This document shows, in pieces, positions 27,582 through 35,358 of a stretch of DNA of 64,000 nt. The DNA is from Saccharicrinis carchari (GTDB lineage: Bacteria > Bacteroidota > Bacteroidia > Bacteroidales > Marinilabiliaceae): positions 62,001 through 126,000 of the forward strand of contig NZ_FXTB01000009.1 of the NCBI RefSeq assembly GCF_900182605.1, given 5' to 3'. Positions within the stretch are counted from its first letter, which is position 1. Every line of letters starts with the position of its first letter. Under the pieces are notes generated by a model. That model ran no database searches and was not told where the DNA came from. It saw only the letters and a list, made by a program, of their open reading frames with translations. The position numbers were made by a program, and so were the translations under genes.

Positions 27582-27848
27582 TTGGTACAAGGAGAAACGA
27601 AAAGAGAAAAGAAAAATAAAAAAAACAAAACCATAGCCGGACTTTTAATGGGAATTGGTTTAATGTTGGTTGTTCAGGTAATAATAGCCGAACCATCCAT
27701 CAACAAGATAATCAAAGAAGATGCTGTGGAAAAAAATAAAGCGCGCCCCATGATGGAAAACGACAAGAAATGGTACGACAGCAATGCAGTGGCCATGGTC
27801 GGAAATACAGTGCAGTATAGCTACGCAACCGCAAAAATTAAAAAGTAA
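27582..27848 (+). CDS. Small membrane protein, unknown function, non-ATG start
   Basis: An 88-residue frame with a very basic N-terminus (KREKKNKKNK), one membrane span (about 18-37, LLMGIGLMLVVQVIIA) and a hydrophilic tail. The only plausible long start is TTG at 27582; ATT at 27579 is just before it and an in-frame stop lies at 27573. A shorter version from ATG 27648 would cut into the membrane span, so the TTG start is preferred. The basic N-terminus and single span predict a type II topology with the tail outside. I do not recognise a family. Confidence 0.5.
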   Translation: MVQGETKREKKNKKNKTIAGLLMGIGLMLVVQVIIAEPSINKIIKEDAVEKNKARPMMENDKKWYDSNAVAMVGNTVQYSYATAKIKK

Positions 27849-28046
27849 ACAGCAACATAGACTTACTAGCAGAGCTTCTGTAAGGGGATTAGGATAACAA
27901 CATCAAAACAAATCCCGAATGACAACTATATGGCACTAACTATAGTACGGAGGTTTGTAATTACAGAGATAAGAATGGTAATCCACGAACTGCTATATCT
28001 GTAACACCCAACAAATACGAAGAATAGCTATTTAAATACCATCAAC

Positions 28047-28346
28047 ATGTTTATATATAATACCACTTTTGTGGTAAATATCAGTAGCTTCGATACTTGG
28101 CAAAAGTGGTTGTACACCACGTGTAAGCCCTTAATAAAAAACCTGGTTCCTGCTTCGGAAGTAGCCGTATACGAGGTTATGAGTATTGAAAACGAAGAAG
28201 AGAGAACCGTGTCGGTACAATGGAAAGTGGCTTCCCCGGACGATTTGGATGCCATTAATAAACAATCGCCCCTTATGCTAAAACAAATGAGCTCGGATTT
28301 TGGTGAAAAGGTGTTGTTTTTTAGTACTATTTTACGATCGTTATAA
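28047..28346 (+). CDS. DUF4286 family protein
   Basis: A 99-residue protein of the small Bacteroidetes family DUF4286, recognised from the opening [11 protein letters not shown] followed by W..WL ([13 protein letters not shown]) and the C-terminal [11 protein letters not shown]. The function of the family is unknown; the alpha-beta pattern suggests a compact soluble domain, possibly a dimeric ferredoxin-like fold. It ends 8 nt before ruvC and is probably translated from the same message. Confidence 0.8.
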   Translation: MFIYNTTFVVNISSFDTWQKWLYTTCKPLIKNLVPASEVAVYEVMSIENEEERTVSVQWKVASPDDLDAINKQSPLMLKQMSSDFGEKVLFFSTILRSL

Positions 28347-28354
28347 TTTATGGA

Positions 28355-28906
28355 GTGGTAAAAGAACGCATCATATTGGGTATCGACCCCGGAACAACCG
28401 TAATGGGCTACGGCGTAATCAGGGTATTGGGAAACCAGCCTTCGCTGGTGTCGATGGGTGTGCTGGAACTACAAAAGTACCAAAACCATTACATCAAACT
28501 AAAAAAAATATACGAAACCATTACCCGTTTGTGCGATAACTACACACCCGATGAGCTGGCTATCGAAGCACCTTTCTTTGGGAAAAACGTGCAGTCGATG
28601 TTAAAGCTGGGTCGTGCACAAGGAGTGGCTATGGCTGCTGCCCTGGCACGCGACCTGCCCGTTTTTGAATATGCCCCTTTAAAAATAAAACAGTCTATCA
28701 CCGGTAACGGACGGGCAAGCAAAGAGCAGGTAGCCCATTTTCTAACAAGATATTTAAAAATAGAAACCGATCCTAAATACTTAGATGCCACCGATGGTGT
28801 GGCGGCAGCACTATGCCATTTCTTCCAGAATCAGGGTATTAAAAAAGAAAATACGGTGAAGAGTTGGAAAGAATTTATGAGTAAAAACCCGGGTAGGGTT
28901 AAATAA
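28355..28906 (+). CDS. ruvC: Holliday junction resolvase RuvC
   Basis: RuvC cuts four-way DNA junctions symmetrically together with RuvAB. The acidic active site is present: Asp in [12 protein letters not shown] (residue 11 with the GTG start), Glu in LAIEAPFFG, and two Asp in [12 protein letters not shown]. The start is GTG at 28355; the ATG at 28350 is in another frame and stops at once. Length is 183 residues, normal. No ruvA or ruvB is adjacent. Confidence 0.96.
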   Translation: MVKERIILGIDPGTTVMGYGVIRVLGNQPSLVSMGVLELQKYQNHYIKLKKIYETITRLCDNYTPDELAIEAPFFGKNVQSMLKLGRAQGVAMAAALARDLPVFEYAPLKIKQSITGNGRASKEQVAHFLTRYLKIETDPKYLDATDGVAAALCHFFQNQGIKKENTVKSWKEFMSKNPGRVK

Positions 28907-28915
28907 AAATTCAGT

Positions 28916-29344
28916 TTATAAATCACTTTGCTCAAGGTCCGAAATCTTACGTCGCCATTCATCCGGAATGAGAAGTGATGACTGTGTTTTAGGATCAAAA
29001 CCTACCATTACCGAGCTACACGTGGCCTTTAAAATGTTTTTATCGTCCACTATATGCTGTATCAGCTTCATGCTTTTGTCGCCGATATATAAAACTTTGG
29101 TTTTAACCCTAAGCTTATCGCTAAGGAAAACGGGAGCGAGAAAGTCCGTTTTAATGGAAGCCACGATAGCACCAAACTCCTTCCAGTTCACTTCGTTTTT
29201 AAATACTTTATTAAAATAACCCAATCGGCCCAAATCAAAATATTCCTGAATGGTGGAGTTGTTGGCATGTCCCAACCCATCCATATCGTTAAAGCGTATT
29301 TGTATGTTATCGGAATGGTTGAAATGGATATTTTCTGTTTTCAT
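28916..29344 (-). CDS. Acyl-CoA thioesterase, 4HBT hotdog family
   Basis: A 142-residue single hotdog domain with the catalytic segment IRFNDMDGLGHANNSTIQEY, whose Asp and the following GH.NN are typical of 4-hydroxybenzoyl-CoA/YbgC-type thioesterases. It probably hydrolyses an acyl-CoA in the cytoplasm; the substrate cannot be told. It starts 2 nt after the stop of the TsaC-like gene, so the two are co-transcribed. It converges with ruvC, 9 nt between the stops. Confidence 0.88.
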   Translation of the reverse strand: MKTENIHFNHSDNIQIRFNDMDGLGHANNSTIQEYFDLGRLGYFNKVFKNEVNWKEFGAIVASIKTDFLAPVFLSDKLRVKTKVLYIGDKSMKLIQHIVDDKNILKATCSSVMVGFDPKTQSSLLIPDEWRRKISDLEQSDL

Positions 29345-29346
29345 AA

Positions 29347-29910
29347 TTATTCCCTGATTATTTTAATTTGCCCGTCAACCTCCAGTTTTAGAATGCTCGA
29401 AGGGGCAGGGTTTGCTGTTTCCTCCTGGCGAAATTGCACAATATAATCAACGCCATTTTTAACTTCGTCCGATATTTCGCCAAAATGTTGGGGCGAAGCT
29501 TGTCCGCTTATATTGGCCGATGTAGAAACAATGGGTTTTTTAAATCTCGCGCAAAGCTTTTTCGAAAACTCCTCTTTTGTAATGCGTATGCCCACGCTGT
29601 TATCTTCGGCCAGAAGGTTTTGGGCCAGGTTTTTAGCTTTGGGATAAATGATGGTAAGTGGCTTTGCACTCAGGTCTATCAAATCCCAGGCCATCTCCGG
29701 CACTTTAGCTACATAGGCACTCAGCTTGGCATCATTGTCCAGCAACACCAATGCACTTTTACTATCGTGGCGTTGCTTTAGCGCATACACTTTTTTTACT
29801 GCTTCCTGGTTAGTGGCATCGCACCCGATACCCCAAATAGTATCGGTGGGGTACAAAATCAAACCACCTTTTTGCAATACCTCTACCGCTTTTTTTATAT
29901 CGTCATTCAT
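29347..29910 (-). CDS. L-threonylcarbamoyladenylate synthase, TsaC/Sua5/YrdC family
   Basis: A single YrdC domain of 187 residues, without the Sua5 C-terminal domain. It makes threonylcarbamoyl-AMP from Thr, bicarbonate and ATP for t6A37 modification of ANN-reading tRNAs. Motifs: GLILYPTDTIWGIGCDA, ALKQRHDSKSALVLL, SVGIRIT and PIVSTSANISGQAS. It heads a two-gene unit with the thioesterase. A 163-bp AT-rich gap separates it from dapD upstream. Confidence 0.92.
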   Translation of the reverse strand: MNDDIKKAVEVLQKGGLILYPTDTIWGIGCDATNQEAVKKVYALKQRHDSKSALVLLDNDAKLSAYVAKVPEMAWDLIDLSAKPLTIIYPKAKNLAQNLLAEDNSVGIRITKEEFSKKLCARFKKPIVSTSANISGQASPQHFGEISDEVKNGVDYIVQFRQEETANPAPSSILKLEVDGQIKIIRE

Positions 29911-30073
29911 TTTTTCAGACTACTGGATAATAGACCCTATTGATAATAGATTATTAGACATTACAGTAGTAGAAAAGAGACAGGAAGAGAACGACTTTTT
30001 ATTTACAAGATTCTTATCCCTGATCTCTTATCTCCTAGTTATCCTCGTATTACAACATCCTATCTTCCCATCA

Positions 30074-30892
30074 TTACACTGCTACATCATTCTCGCGTAA
30101 TGCATCGTTCAACGAAGTTTTTTTATCTGTCGATTCTTTTCGCTGGCCAATGATGAGTGCCGCGGGCACTTGAAAATCTCCGGCGGGGAATTTCTTGGTG
30201 TAGCTTCCCGGAATCACCACGGAACGTGGCGGAACGTAACCTTTGTATTCAACGGGACTGTCACCGGTAACATCGATAATTTTTGTAGAACCGGTGAGCA
30301 CCACGTTGGCTCCCAACACGGCTTCTTTACCCACGCGACAACCTTCTACAACTATACATCGCGAACCGATAAAGGCATCATCTTCAATAATTACAGGGGC
30401 GGCCTGAATGGGTTCTAACACCCCTCCAATACCCACACCACCGCTAAGATGAACATTTTTACCTATTTGTGCACAGCTACCTACTGTGGCCCAGGTATCC
30501 ACCATTGTGCCACTCTCAATGTAAGCGCCAATATTAACATACGAGGGCATCAAAACAACACCACTTGATATGTAAGCACCATAGCGAGCCACAGCATGGG
30601 GAACGACCCGTATACCCAACTCGGCATAATTTTTTTTGAGCGCCATCTTATCATGAAATTCCATCGGCCCTGCTTCTAAAGTCTCCATCTTTTGAATGGG
30701 AAAATACAGGATAACGGCTTTCTTTACCCACTCATTCACCTTCCATTCATCGCCATTTGGTTCTGCTACCCTTATCTTGCCTTTGTCCAGCATCTCCATT
30801 AAAGTACGAATAACATCTTGCGTATCCGTTGTTTTTAAAAGTTCCCGGTTGTCCCAGGCTTGCTCAATAACTTTTTTGTATTGCTCTAACAT
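30074..30892 (-). CDS. dapD: Tetrahydrodipicolinate N-succinyltransferase
   Basis: DapD converts tetrahydrodipicolinate and succinyl-CoA into N-succinyl-2-amino-6-ketopimelate in the lysine/diaminopimelate pathway. The N-terminal helical domain (1-100) is followed by a left-handed beta-helix of hexapeptide repeats (about 105-215: VNIGAYIESGTMVDTWATVG as typical repeats, GVGIGGVLEP, DDAFIGSRCIVVEG) and the C-terminal PPRSVVIPGSY. At 272 residues it is full length. It is monocistronic here, divergent from the gene at 31122. Confidence 0.97.
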   Translation of the reverse strand: MLEQYKKVIEQAWDNRELLKTTDTQDVIRTLMEMLDKGKIRVAEPNGDEWKVNEWVKKAVILYFPIQKMETLEAGPMEFHDKMALKKNYAELGIRVVPHAVARYGAYISSGVVLMPSYVNIGAYIESGTMVDTWATVGSCAQIGKNVHLSGGVGIGGVLEPIQAAPVIIEDDAFIGSRCIVVEGCRVGKEAVLGANVVLTGSTKIIDVTGDSPVEYKGYVPPRSVVIPGSYTKKFPAGDFQVPAALIIGQRKESTDKKTSLNDALRENDVAV

Positions 30893-31121
30893 GATAGTTC
30901 TCTTTATTGTTTATTGCAAAAATAGGACGAAAGCATACGAATAGCAAATCATCTACCTGTATAATGTGATAATTTGAAAGTATGTGTAGAAATGATATTT
31001 ATAACCAAACAATTTGATGTTGTGGAAGTTAAAGTTTGGTTAATAGGATAGCAACTTTATTTATTCCATTATTTTGTTTTGTAAGTTTACCTTCGTAACA
31101 GCTTTTGAAGCGCTTTAATAT

Positions 31122-31946
31122 ATGAAACATTTATACATCACATCTGCCATTCTTCTTATCCTGACACCAAAATTTTCCTTTTCGCAACCGCTTCAAAGCA
31201 AACGATTTGGTATTTATATTCTACAAAACTCCATAGAGGAGGCGGTGCAGTTTGGGGCCGTTAAAAATATAAAAACCGGTGAAGTCAGCCTTACGGATGA
31301 GGAAGGATTCTTTGCTATTTCCGGTTTAGTGGGCGATACATTAAAGTTTCATAGTTTGGGATATCGCGATACCTCATGGGTAATCCCCGGCATATGGTTT
31401 GCCATGGACCAAAAGATAGAACTAAAAGTGGAACCTAATGTTTATGATCTCCCGGAGGTTGACGTGGTACGCTATTATTCGTATGCACATTTTAAACAAG
31501 CCTTTAAAGATTTAAGGATACCAAAAACCGAGAAGGATATCGCCAGGGAGGTTTTCAGTTCTTGGGATCCGCTTTTTAAAGAGGCAGCAGCACAAGGAAG
31601 AATAGATGCTATGGCTCAAGGTGGTTCGGTAGGCCTAGGAATAGGCATTGGGGGCAAGGATAAATTGCGTTTGCAGCGCGAAGCAGTAGATAAGCTGGAG
31701 GAAGTTCAGGATAAAAGTCAGCGTTTTAACTATCTGGTATCGCGTGCAAACATTAAGCACCTAACCGAGTACAAAGGTACCTGTTTAGATTCTTTTATGG
31801 TATTTCTGAATACAGGTTACAATTTGCATTATCAAATGGAGGAGTACGATCTATTATCTGCTATAATAAACGCATCAGCACATTTTAAAGCGTTAAAAGG
31901 CAACGAAGAATGGTTTTTGAATAGGCAGGATAGCGATAAGTTTTAA
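31122..31946 (+). CDS. Exported protein with carboxypeptidase-like regulatory domain
   Basis: A 274-residue protein with a signal peptide (1-21, ending KFSFSQ). A CarboxypepD_reg-like beta domain covers about 25-105 (AVKNIKTGEVSLTDEEGFFAI, then DTLKFHSLGY). The rest is helical and hydrophilic, with a glycine-rich stretch GGSVGLGIGIGGKDK near 167-181. Domains of this kind are common on Bacteroidetes periplasmic and outer-membrane proteins; this one lacks any plug or barrel. Function unknown. It lies 107 nt before the helicase gene. Confidence 0.78.
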   Translation: MKHLYITSAILLILTPKFSFSQPLQSKRFGIYILQNSIEEAVQFGAVKNIKTGEVSLTDEEGFFAISGLVGDTLKFHSLGYRDTSWVIPGIWFAMDQKIELKVEPNVYDLPEVDVVRYYSYAHFKQAFKDLRIPKTEKDIAREVFSSWDPLFKEAAAQGRIDAMAQGGSVGLGIGIGGKDKLRLQREAVDKLEEVQDKSQRFNYLVSRANIKHLTEYKGTCLDSFMVFLNTGYNLHYQMEEYDLLSAIINASAHFKALKGNEEWFLNRQDSDKF

Positions 31947-32053
31947 AAAAAGTCCCTGCGTTTATTGATGTGCCCAATTATATTCCAATAGAAAAGATAG
32001 GACTGTTGTGGATGGATTTTGTTATTTTGCAAATTATTCAAATAAATAGCAAC

Positions 32054-34282
32054 ATGAGCCAGCAACCGGATAGCTTGCCACAATTAGTGGCCAGGTTTAT
32101 CAACAACACCAATCAAAATATTTTTCTCACGGGTAAAGCCGGCACGGGAAAAACTACTTTTTTACGCAGCATAAGGCAACATACCCACAAAAGTGTTATT
32201 GTGGCGGCTCCCACCGGTATTGCTGCCATCAATGCAGGAGGCGTTACGCTTCACTCTCTGTTTCAACTCCCTTTTGGCGCTTTTATTCCCGACAACAACG
32301 GACTTAACATGCCATACGCAAGCACGCAGGTAAATACGCCGCGCACGCTGCTGTCTTCGTTTCAAATGCACAAAACCAAACGCAACATGCTCAAAAAAAT
32401 GGAGCTGTTAATTATTGATGAGGTGAGTATGCTAAGAGCCGACCTGCTGGATGCCATCGACCTGATATTGCGTAGTGTGCGCCGTCAAAGGGATTTGCCT
32501 TTTGGAGGTGTTCAGATCCTCTTTATCGGCGATTTATTGCAACTGCCTCCTGTGGTAAAGGACGACGAGTGGAGCTGTATCGGAGCCTACTATCCCAGTG
32601 TTTTCTTTTTTAGTGCGCAAGTGCTACGCCAAACTCCCCCCTTATATATTGAGTTGGAAAAAATATACCGCCAAAGCGACAATACTTTTATCAACTTGTT
32701 GAATAACCTGCGCAACAATAAAATGACGGAGGCAGATGCTCAGTTGCTTAATAAATATTACCGACCGGATTATGAGCAGAAAAGTGATGAGGGCGTTATC
32801 CTGCTCACCACGCACAACCGTATCGCTAATGATAAAAACAGGAAAGCCCTGCAAAACATCAAAGGAAAATCGCATTTTTTTAAAGCCGAAATTTCGGGTG
32901 ATTTCAAGGAGTTCAGTTATCCTACCGAAGACAGGCTGGAGTTTAAGATAGGTGCGCAGGTGATGTTTACCAAAAATGATTATTCGGGCGAACAGAAATA
33001 CTTTAATGGCAAAATAGGCAGCATCACTAAGCTAAATAAAGATCAAATAGAGGTTAGCTTTGCCGATGGTTCGGCACCGGCTAATGCCGAGCCATACTTG
33101 TGGGAAAATAAAAAATATACGGTGAATAAGGATTCTAACGAAATAGACGAAAGCACAGTGGGTACTTTTAAGCAGTACCCCCTAAAGTTGGCCTGGGCCA
33201 TTACGGTGCACAAAAGCCAGGGATTAACTTTCGACAAGGCCATCATCGATGTTCAGAATGCCTTTGCACCGGGGCAGATTTATGTGGCATTGTCGCGATT
33301 ACGCAGTTTAGATGGCCTTATTCTTACTTCACCTATTCCATCAGAAGGCATTAAAGTGGATTCTTCACTAGCATCCTTCGCCGAGATAAAGAAAAAACCC
33401 GAGGAGCTGAACCCCATTTTGCAGAAGGAATCAAAGAAATATTTTAACAACTTTGTAATGGAGGCCTTTGATTTTTCGGGATTAATGCAAGACCTGAGCT
33501 ATCATATCTCGACCTATAATAAAAATGCCAAAAAATCGGTCAAACAACAATATAAATCTGTTGCCCTGGAATGGTTAAAAGAAACCGAGCCATTGCGTAC
33601 CGTAGCTGATAATTTTAAAGCGGAGGTAAACCGGATTGTAAATTCGGGACAGCCAAATTACCTCGCTCATTTGTTGGAACGGATAAACAAGGCAACGGCT
33701 TATTTTGAGCCTCGGATAAAAGAAATACACGATAATATTAGGGAGCATTGCAACGAGTTGAAGGGCATTAAAGGTGCCAAAACCTATCATACCGAACTCA
33801 TCGACCTGTCCAATCTGTACTACGGTTGTTTGCAGATGATTTATAAAGCCCAGGGCTTAATCAAATCATCGCTTCAAGGAAAGCCTTTTGACAAAAGTAC
33901 CATTAAAAAACCAGCCTTTCCCGAATCCCGCGAAAAGCCTACTCCATCGCGAAAACGGAAGAGTTCTGCAGAGATTAAACCCAAGGAAGATACCAAGCTG
34001 CTTACTTTTAAAATGTACAAGGCGGGCAAAGACGTAAAAACCATTGCCCAGCAAAGGTCGCTCACCGTAGGCACCGTAGAAGGACACCTGGCACATTACG
34101 TGCAGCTGGGGCAATTGGACGTGCTCAATTTTATTGGTAAAGGGAAGCTGGCCATCATAGAAAAGACCATCCATAAATTAGATAGCTTTGCCCTTACACC
34201 GCTAAAAAATGAACTGGGCAAAGATTATTCCTACGGCGAACTGAGGCTTGCTGTGGCCTATATGTTATCGCAGAAAGCTTGA
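32054..34282 (+). CDS. Pif1/RecD-like ATP-dependent helicase with C-terminal HTH domain
   Basis: A 742-residue SF1B helicase. Walker A GKAGTGKTTFL (near 30), Walker B LIIDEVSMLRADLLD (near 120), the SF1 motif GDLLQLPPVV, a C-terminal RecA-like end with AWAITVHKSQGLTFDKAIID and YVALSRLRSLDGLIL, then a helical region and a C-terminal helix-turn-helix domain (about 655-742: KDVKTIAQQRSLTVGTVEGHL). The ATG at 32054 is chosen because the motif spacing and family start fit (MSQQPDSLPQ); an upstream in-frame ATG at 31970 adds 28 residues without similarity. It probably unwinds DNA at replication or repair intermediates; the precise role is unknown. Confidence 0.88.
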   Translation: MSQQPDSLPQLVARFINNTNQNIFLTGKAGTGKTTFLRSIRQHTHKSVIVAAPTGIAAINAGGVTLHSLFQLPFGAFIPDNNGLNMPYASTQVNTPRTLLSSFQMHKTKRNMLKKMELLIIDEVSMLRADLLDAIDLILRSVRRQRDLPFGGVQILFIGDLLQLPPVVKDDEWSCIGAYYPSVFFFSAQVLRQTPPLYIELEKIYRQSDNTFINLLNNLRNNKMTEADAQLLNKYYRPDYEQKSDEGVILLTTHNRIANDKNRKALQNIKGKSHFFKAEISGDFKEFSYPTEDRLEFKIGAQVMFTKNDYSGEQKYFNGKIGSITKLNKDQIEVSFADGSAPANAEPYLWENKKYTVNKDSNEIDESTVGTFKQYPLKLAWAITVHKSQGLTFDKAIIDVQNAFAPGQIYVALSRLRSLDGLILTSPIPSEGIKVDSSLASFAEIKKKPEELNPILQKESKKYFNNFVMEAFDFSGLMQDLSYHISTYNKNAKKSVKQQYKSVALEWLKETEPLRTVADNFKAEVNRIVNSGQPNYLAHLLERINKATAYFEPRIKEIHDNIREHCNELKGIKGAKTYHTELIDLSNLYYGCLQMIYKAQGLIKSSLQGKPFDKSTIKKPAFPESREKPTPSRKRKSSAEIKPKEDTKLLTFKMYKAGKDVKTIAQQRSLTVGTVEGHLAHYVQLGQLDVLNFIGKGKLAIIEKTIHKLDSFALTPLKNELGKDYSYGELRLAVAYMLSQKA

Positions 34283-34346
34283 AGCATGGAGGAATTTGAT
34301 AAGTAGAATAACAAATCGTTATGAATAGAATAGAGTAAAAACAGAC

Positions 34347-35240
34347 GTGAAAGCTTCAAAACAAAACATACCTACCTACGGACTGCAATCCTTCAGCCAT
34401 CCGCAATATGCCGACAGGCAGTTTCATGTGGAGCTTTTTGATGCTAAGCGGCATTTTAAGGTGAGCTATCCGCATCGGCACGATTTTTTTGAAGTGCTCT
34501 TCCTGACCAAAGGCTCCGGCTTGCATGTAATTGATACCCGCGAATATACCATTGAGCCACCGTGTGTGTTTTTTATGTCGCCGGGGCAGGCACATAAAAT
34601 TGAACTGTCGGGCGATATTGAGGGGTACATTTTTATTTTTGCCCCTGAGTTTTATCTCTTCGACAAGAACAACCAGAACCGCTTGCTGGAGTTTCCCTTC
34701 TTTTTTACCATCCATCAGGATAATCCGCCATTGGAATTGACTAGGGCTTCGGATGGCAAATTTTTGGAGCAGTTATTTCTGAAAGCCATTGCAGAGCTGG
34801 CCAAAGATAAGAGTCACATCGGGTTGTTGCGCTCTGTTTTAGATACCATCTTACATTACACCTCTATGCTTTACCCAAGCCAGGAGCAGGAGCCCAAATT
34901 TGGCAAGGGACATTTGTTGGTAAAACGTTTTTATCAATTGGTTGAGGATAATTATCAGAAGAATATAGGTGTAAATCAATATGCAGATCTATTGGCCGTT
35001 ACCCCTCATCATCTTACCCAAACGCTCAAGCAGCTAACCGGTCGAACATCTAACGAGGTAATCCGCAGCAAGCAGATATTGGAGGTAAAGCGTTTATTGG
35101 TACATTCGGCTCTTTCGGCAACACAAATAGCCGATCGTCTTAATTTTGCCGACCAATCCTATTTTACCCGTTTTTTTAGAAAAGCCACAGGCCTTACCCC
35201 ACTGCAGTTTCGTGAGCATATGCGCAATAGGGTGTTGTAG
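34347..35240 (+). CDS. AraC-family transcriptional regulator with cupin domain
   Basis: The N-terminal 150 residues have a cupin sensor domain (HRHDFFEVLFLTKGSG, PPCVFFMSPGQAHKI). The last 100 residues contain two HTH motifs of the AraC type (LAVTPHHLTQTLKQLTGRT; SATQIADRLNFADQSYFTRFF then KATGLTPLQFR). The start codon is GTG at 34347. The inducer is probably a small molecule bound in the cupin pocket. Its targets are unknown; neighbours on both sides are unrelated, so it may act elsewhere. Confidence 0.93.
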   Translation: MKASKQNIPTYGLQSFSHPQYADRQFHVELFDAKRHFKVSYPHRHDFFEVLFLTKGSGLHVIDTREYTIEPPCVFFMSPGQAHKIELSGDIEGYIFIFAPEFYLFDKNNQNRLLEFPFFFTIHQDNPPLELTRASDGKFLEQLFLKAIAELAKDKSHIGLLRSVLDTILHYTSMLYPSQEQEPKFGKGHLLVKRFYQLVEDNYQKNIGVNQYADLLAVTPHHLTQTLKQLTGRTSNEVIRSKQILEVKRLLVHSALSATQIADRLNFADQSYFTRFFRKATGLTPLQFREHMRNRVL

Positions 35241-35304
35241 GTTAAGTAAGGATTGGGATAGGGTGTTGGATTTTTGCCGGCTTTCCGAATTAGCTTTGCT
35301 CTAC

Positions 35305-35324
35305 CTTGTATCGTGGAATACAAG
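35305..35324. terminator. Small hairpin between convergent genes
   Basis: CTTGTAT (35305-35311) pairs perfectly with ATACAAG (35318-35324) around a 6-nt loop, in the 118-bp gap between the AraC gene and the receiver/ATP-grasp gene. There is no T-run on either strand, so a terminator role is only possible. Confidence 0.3.
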
Positions 35325-35358
35325 AAGTGCTCAGGAGGCGGAAGTAATGCCTGTTAAG

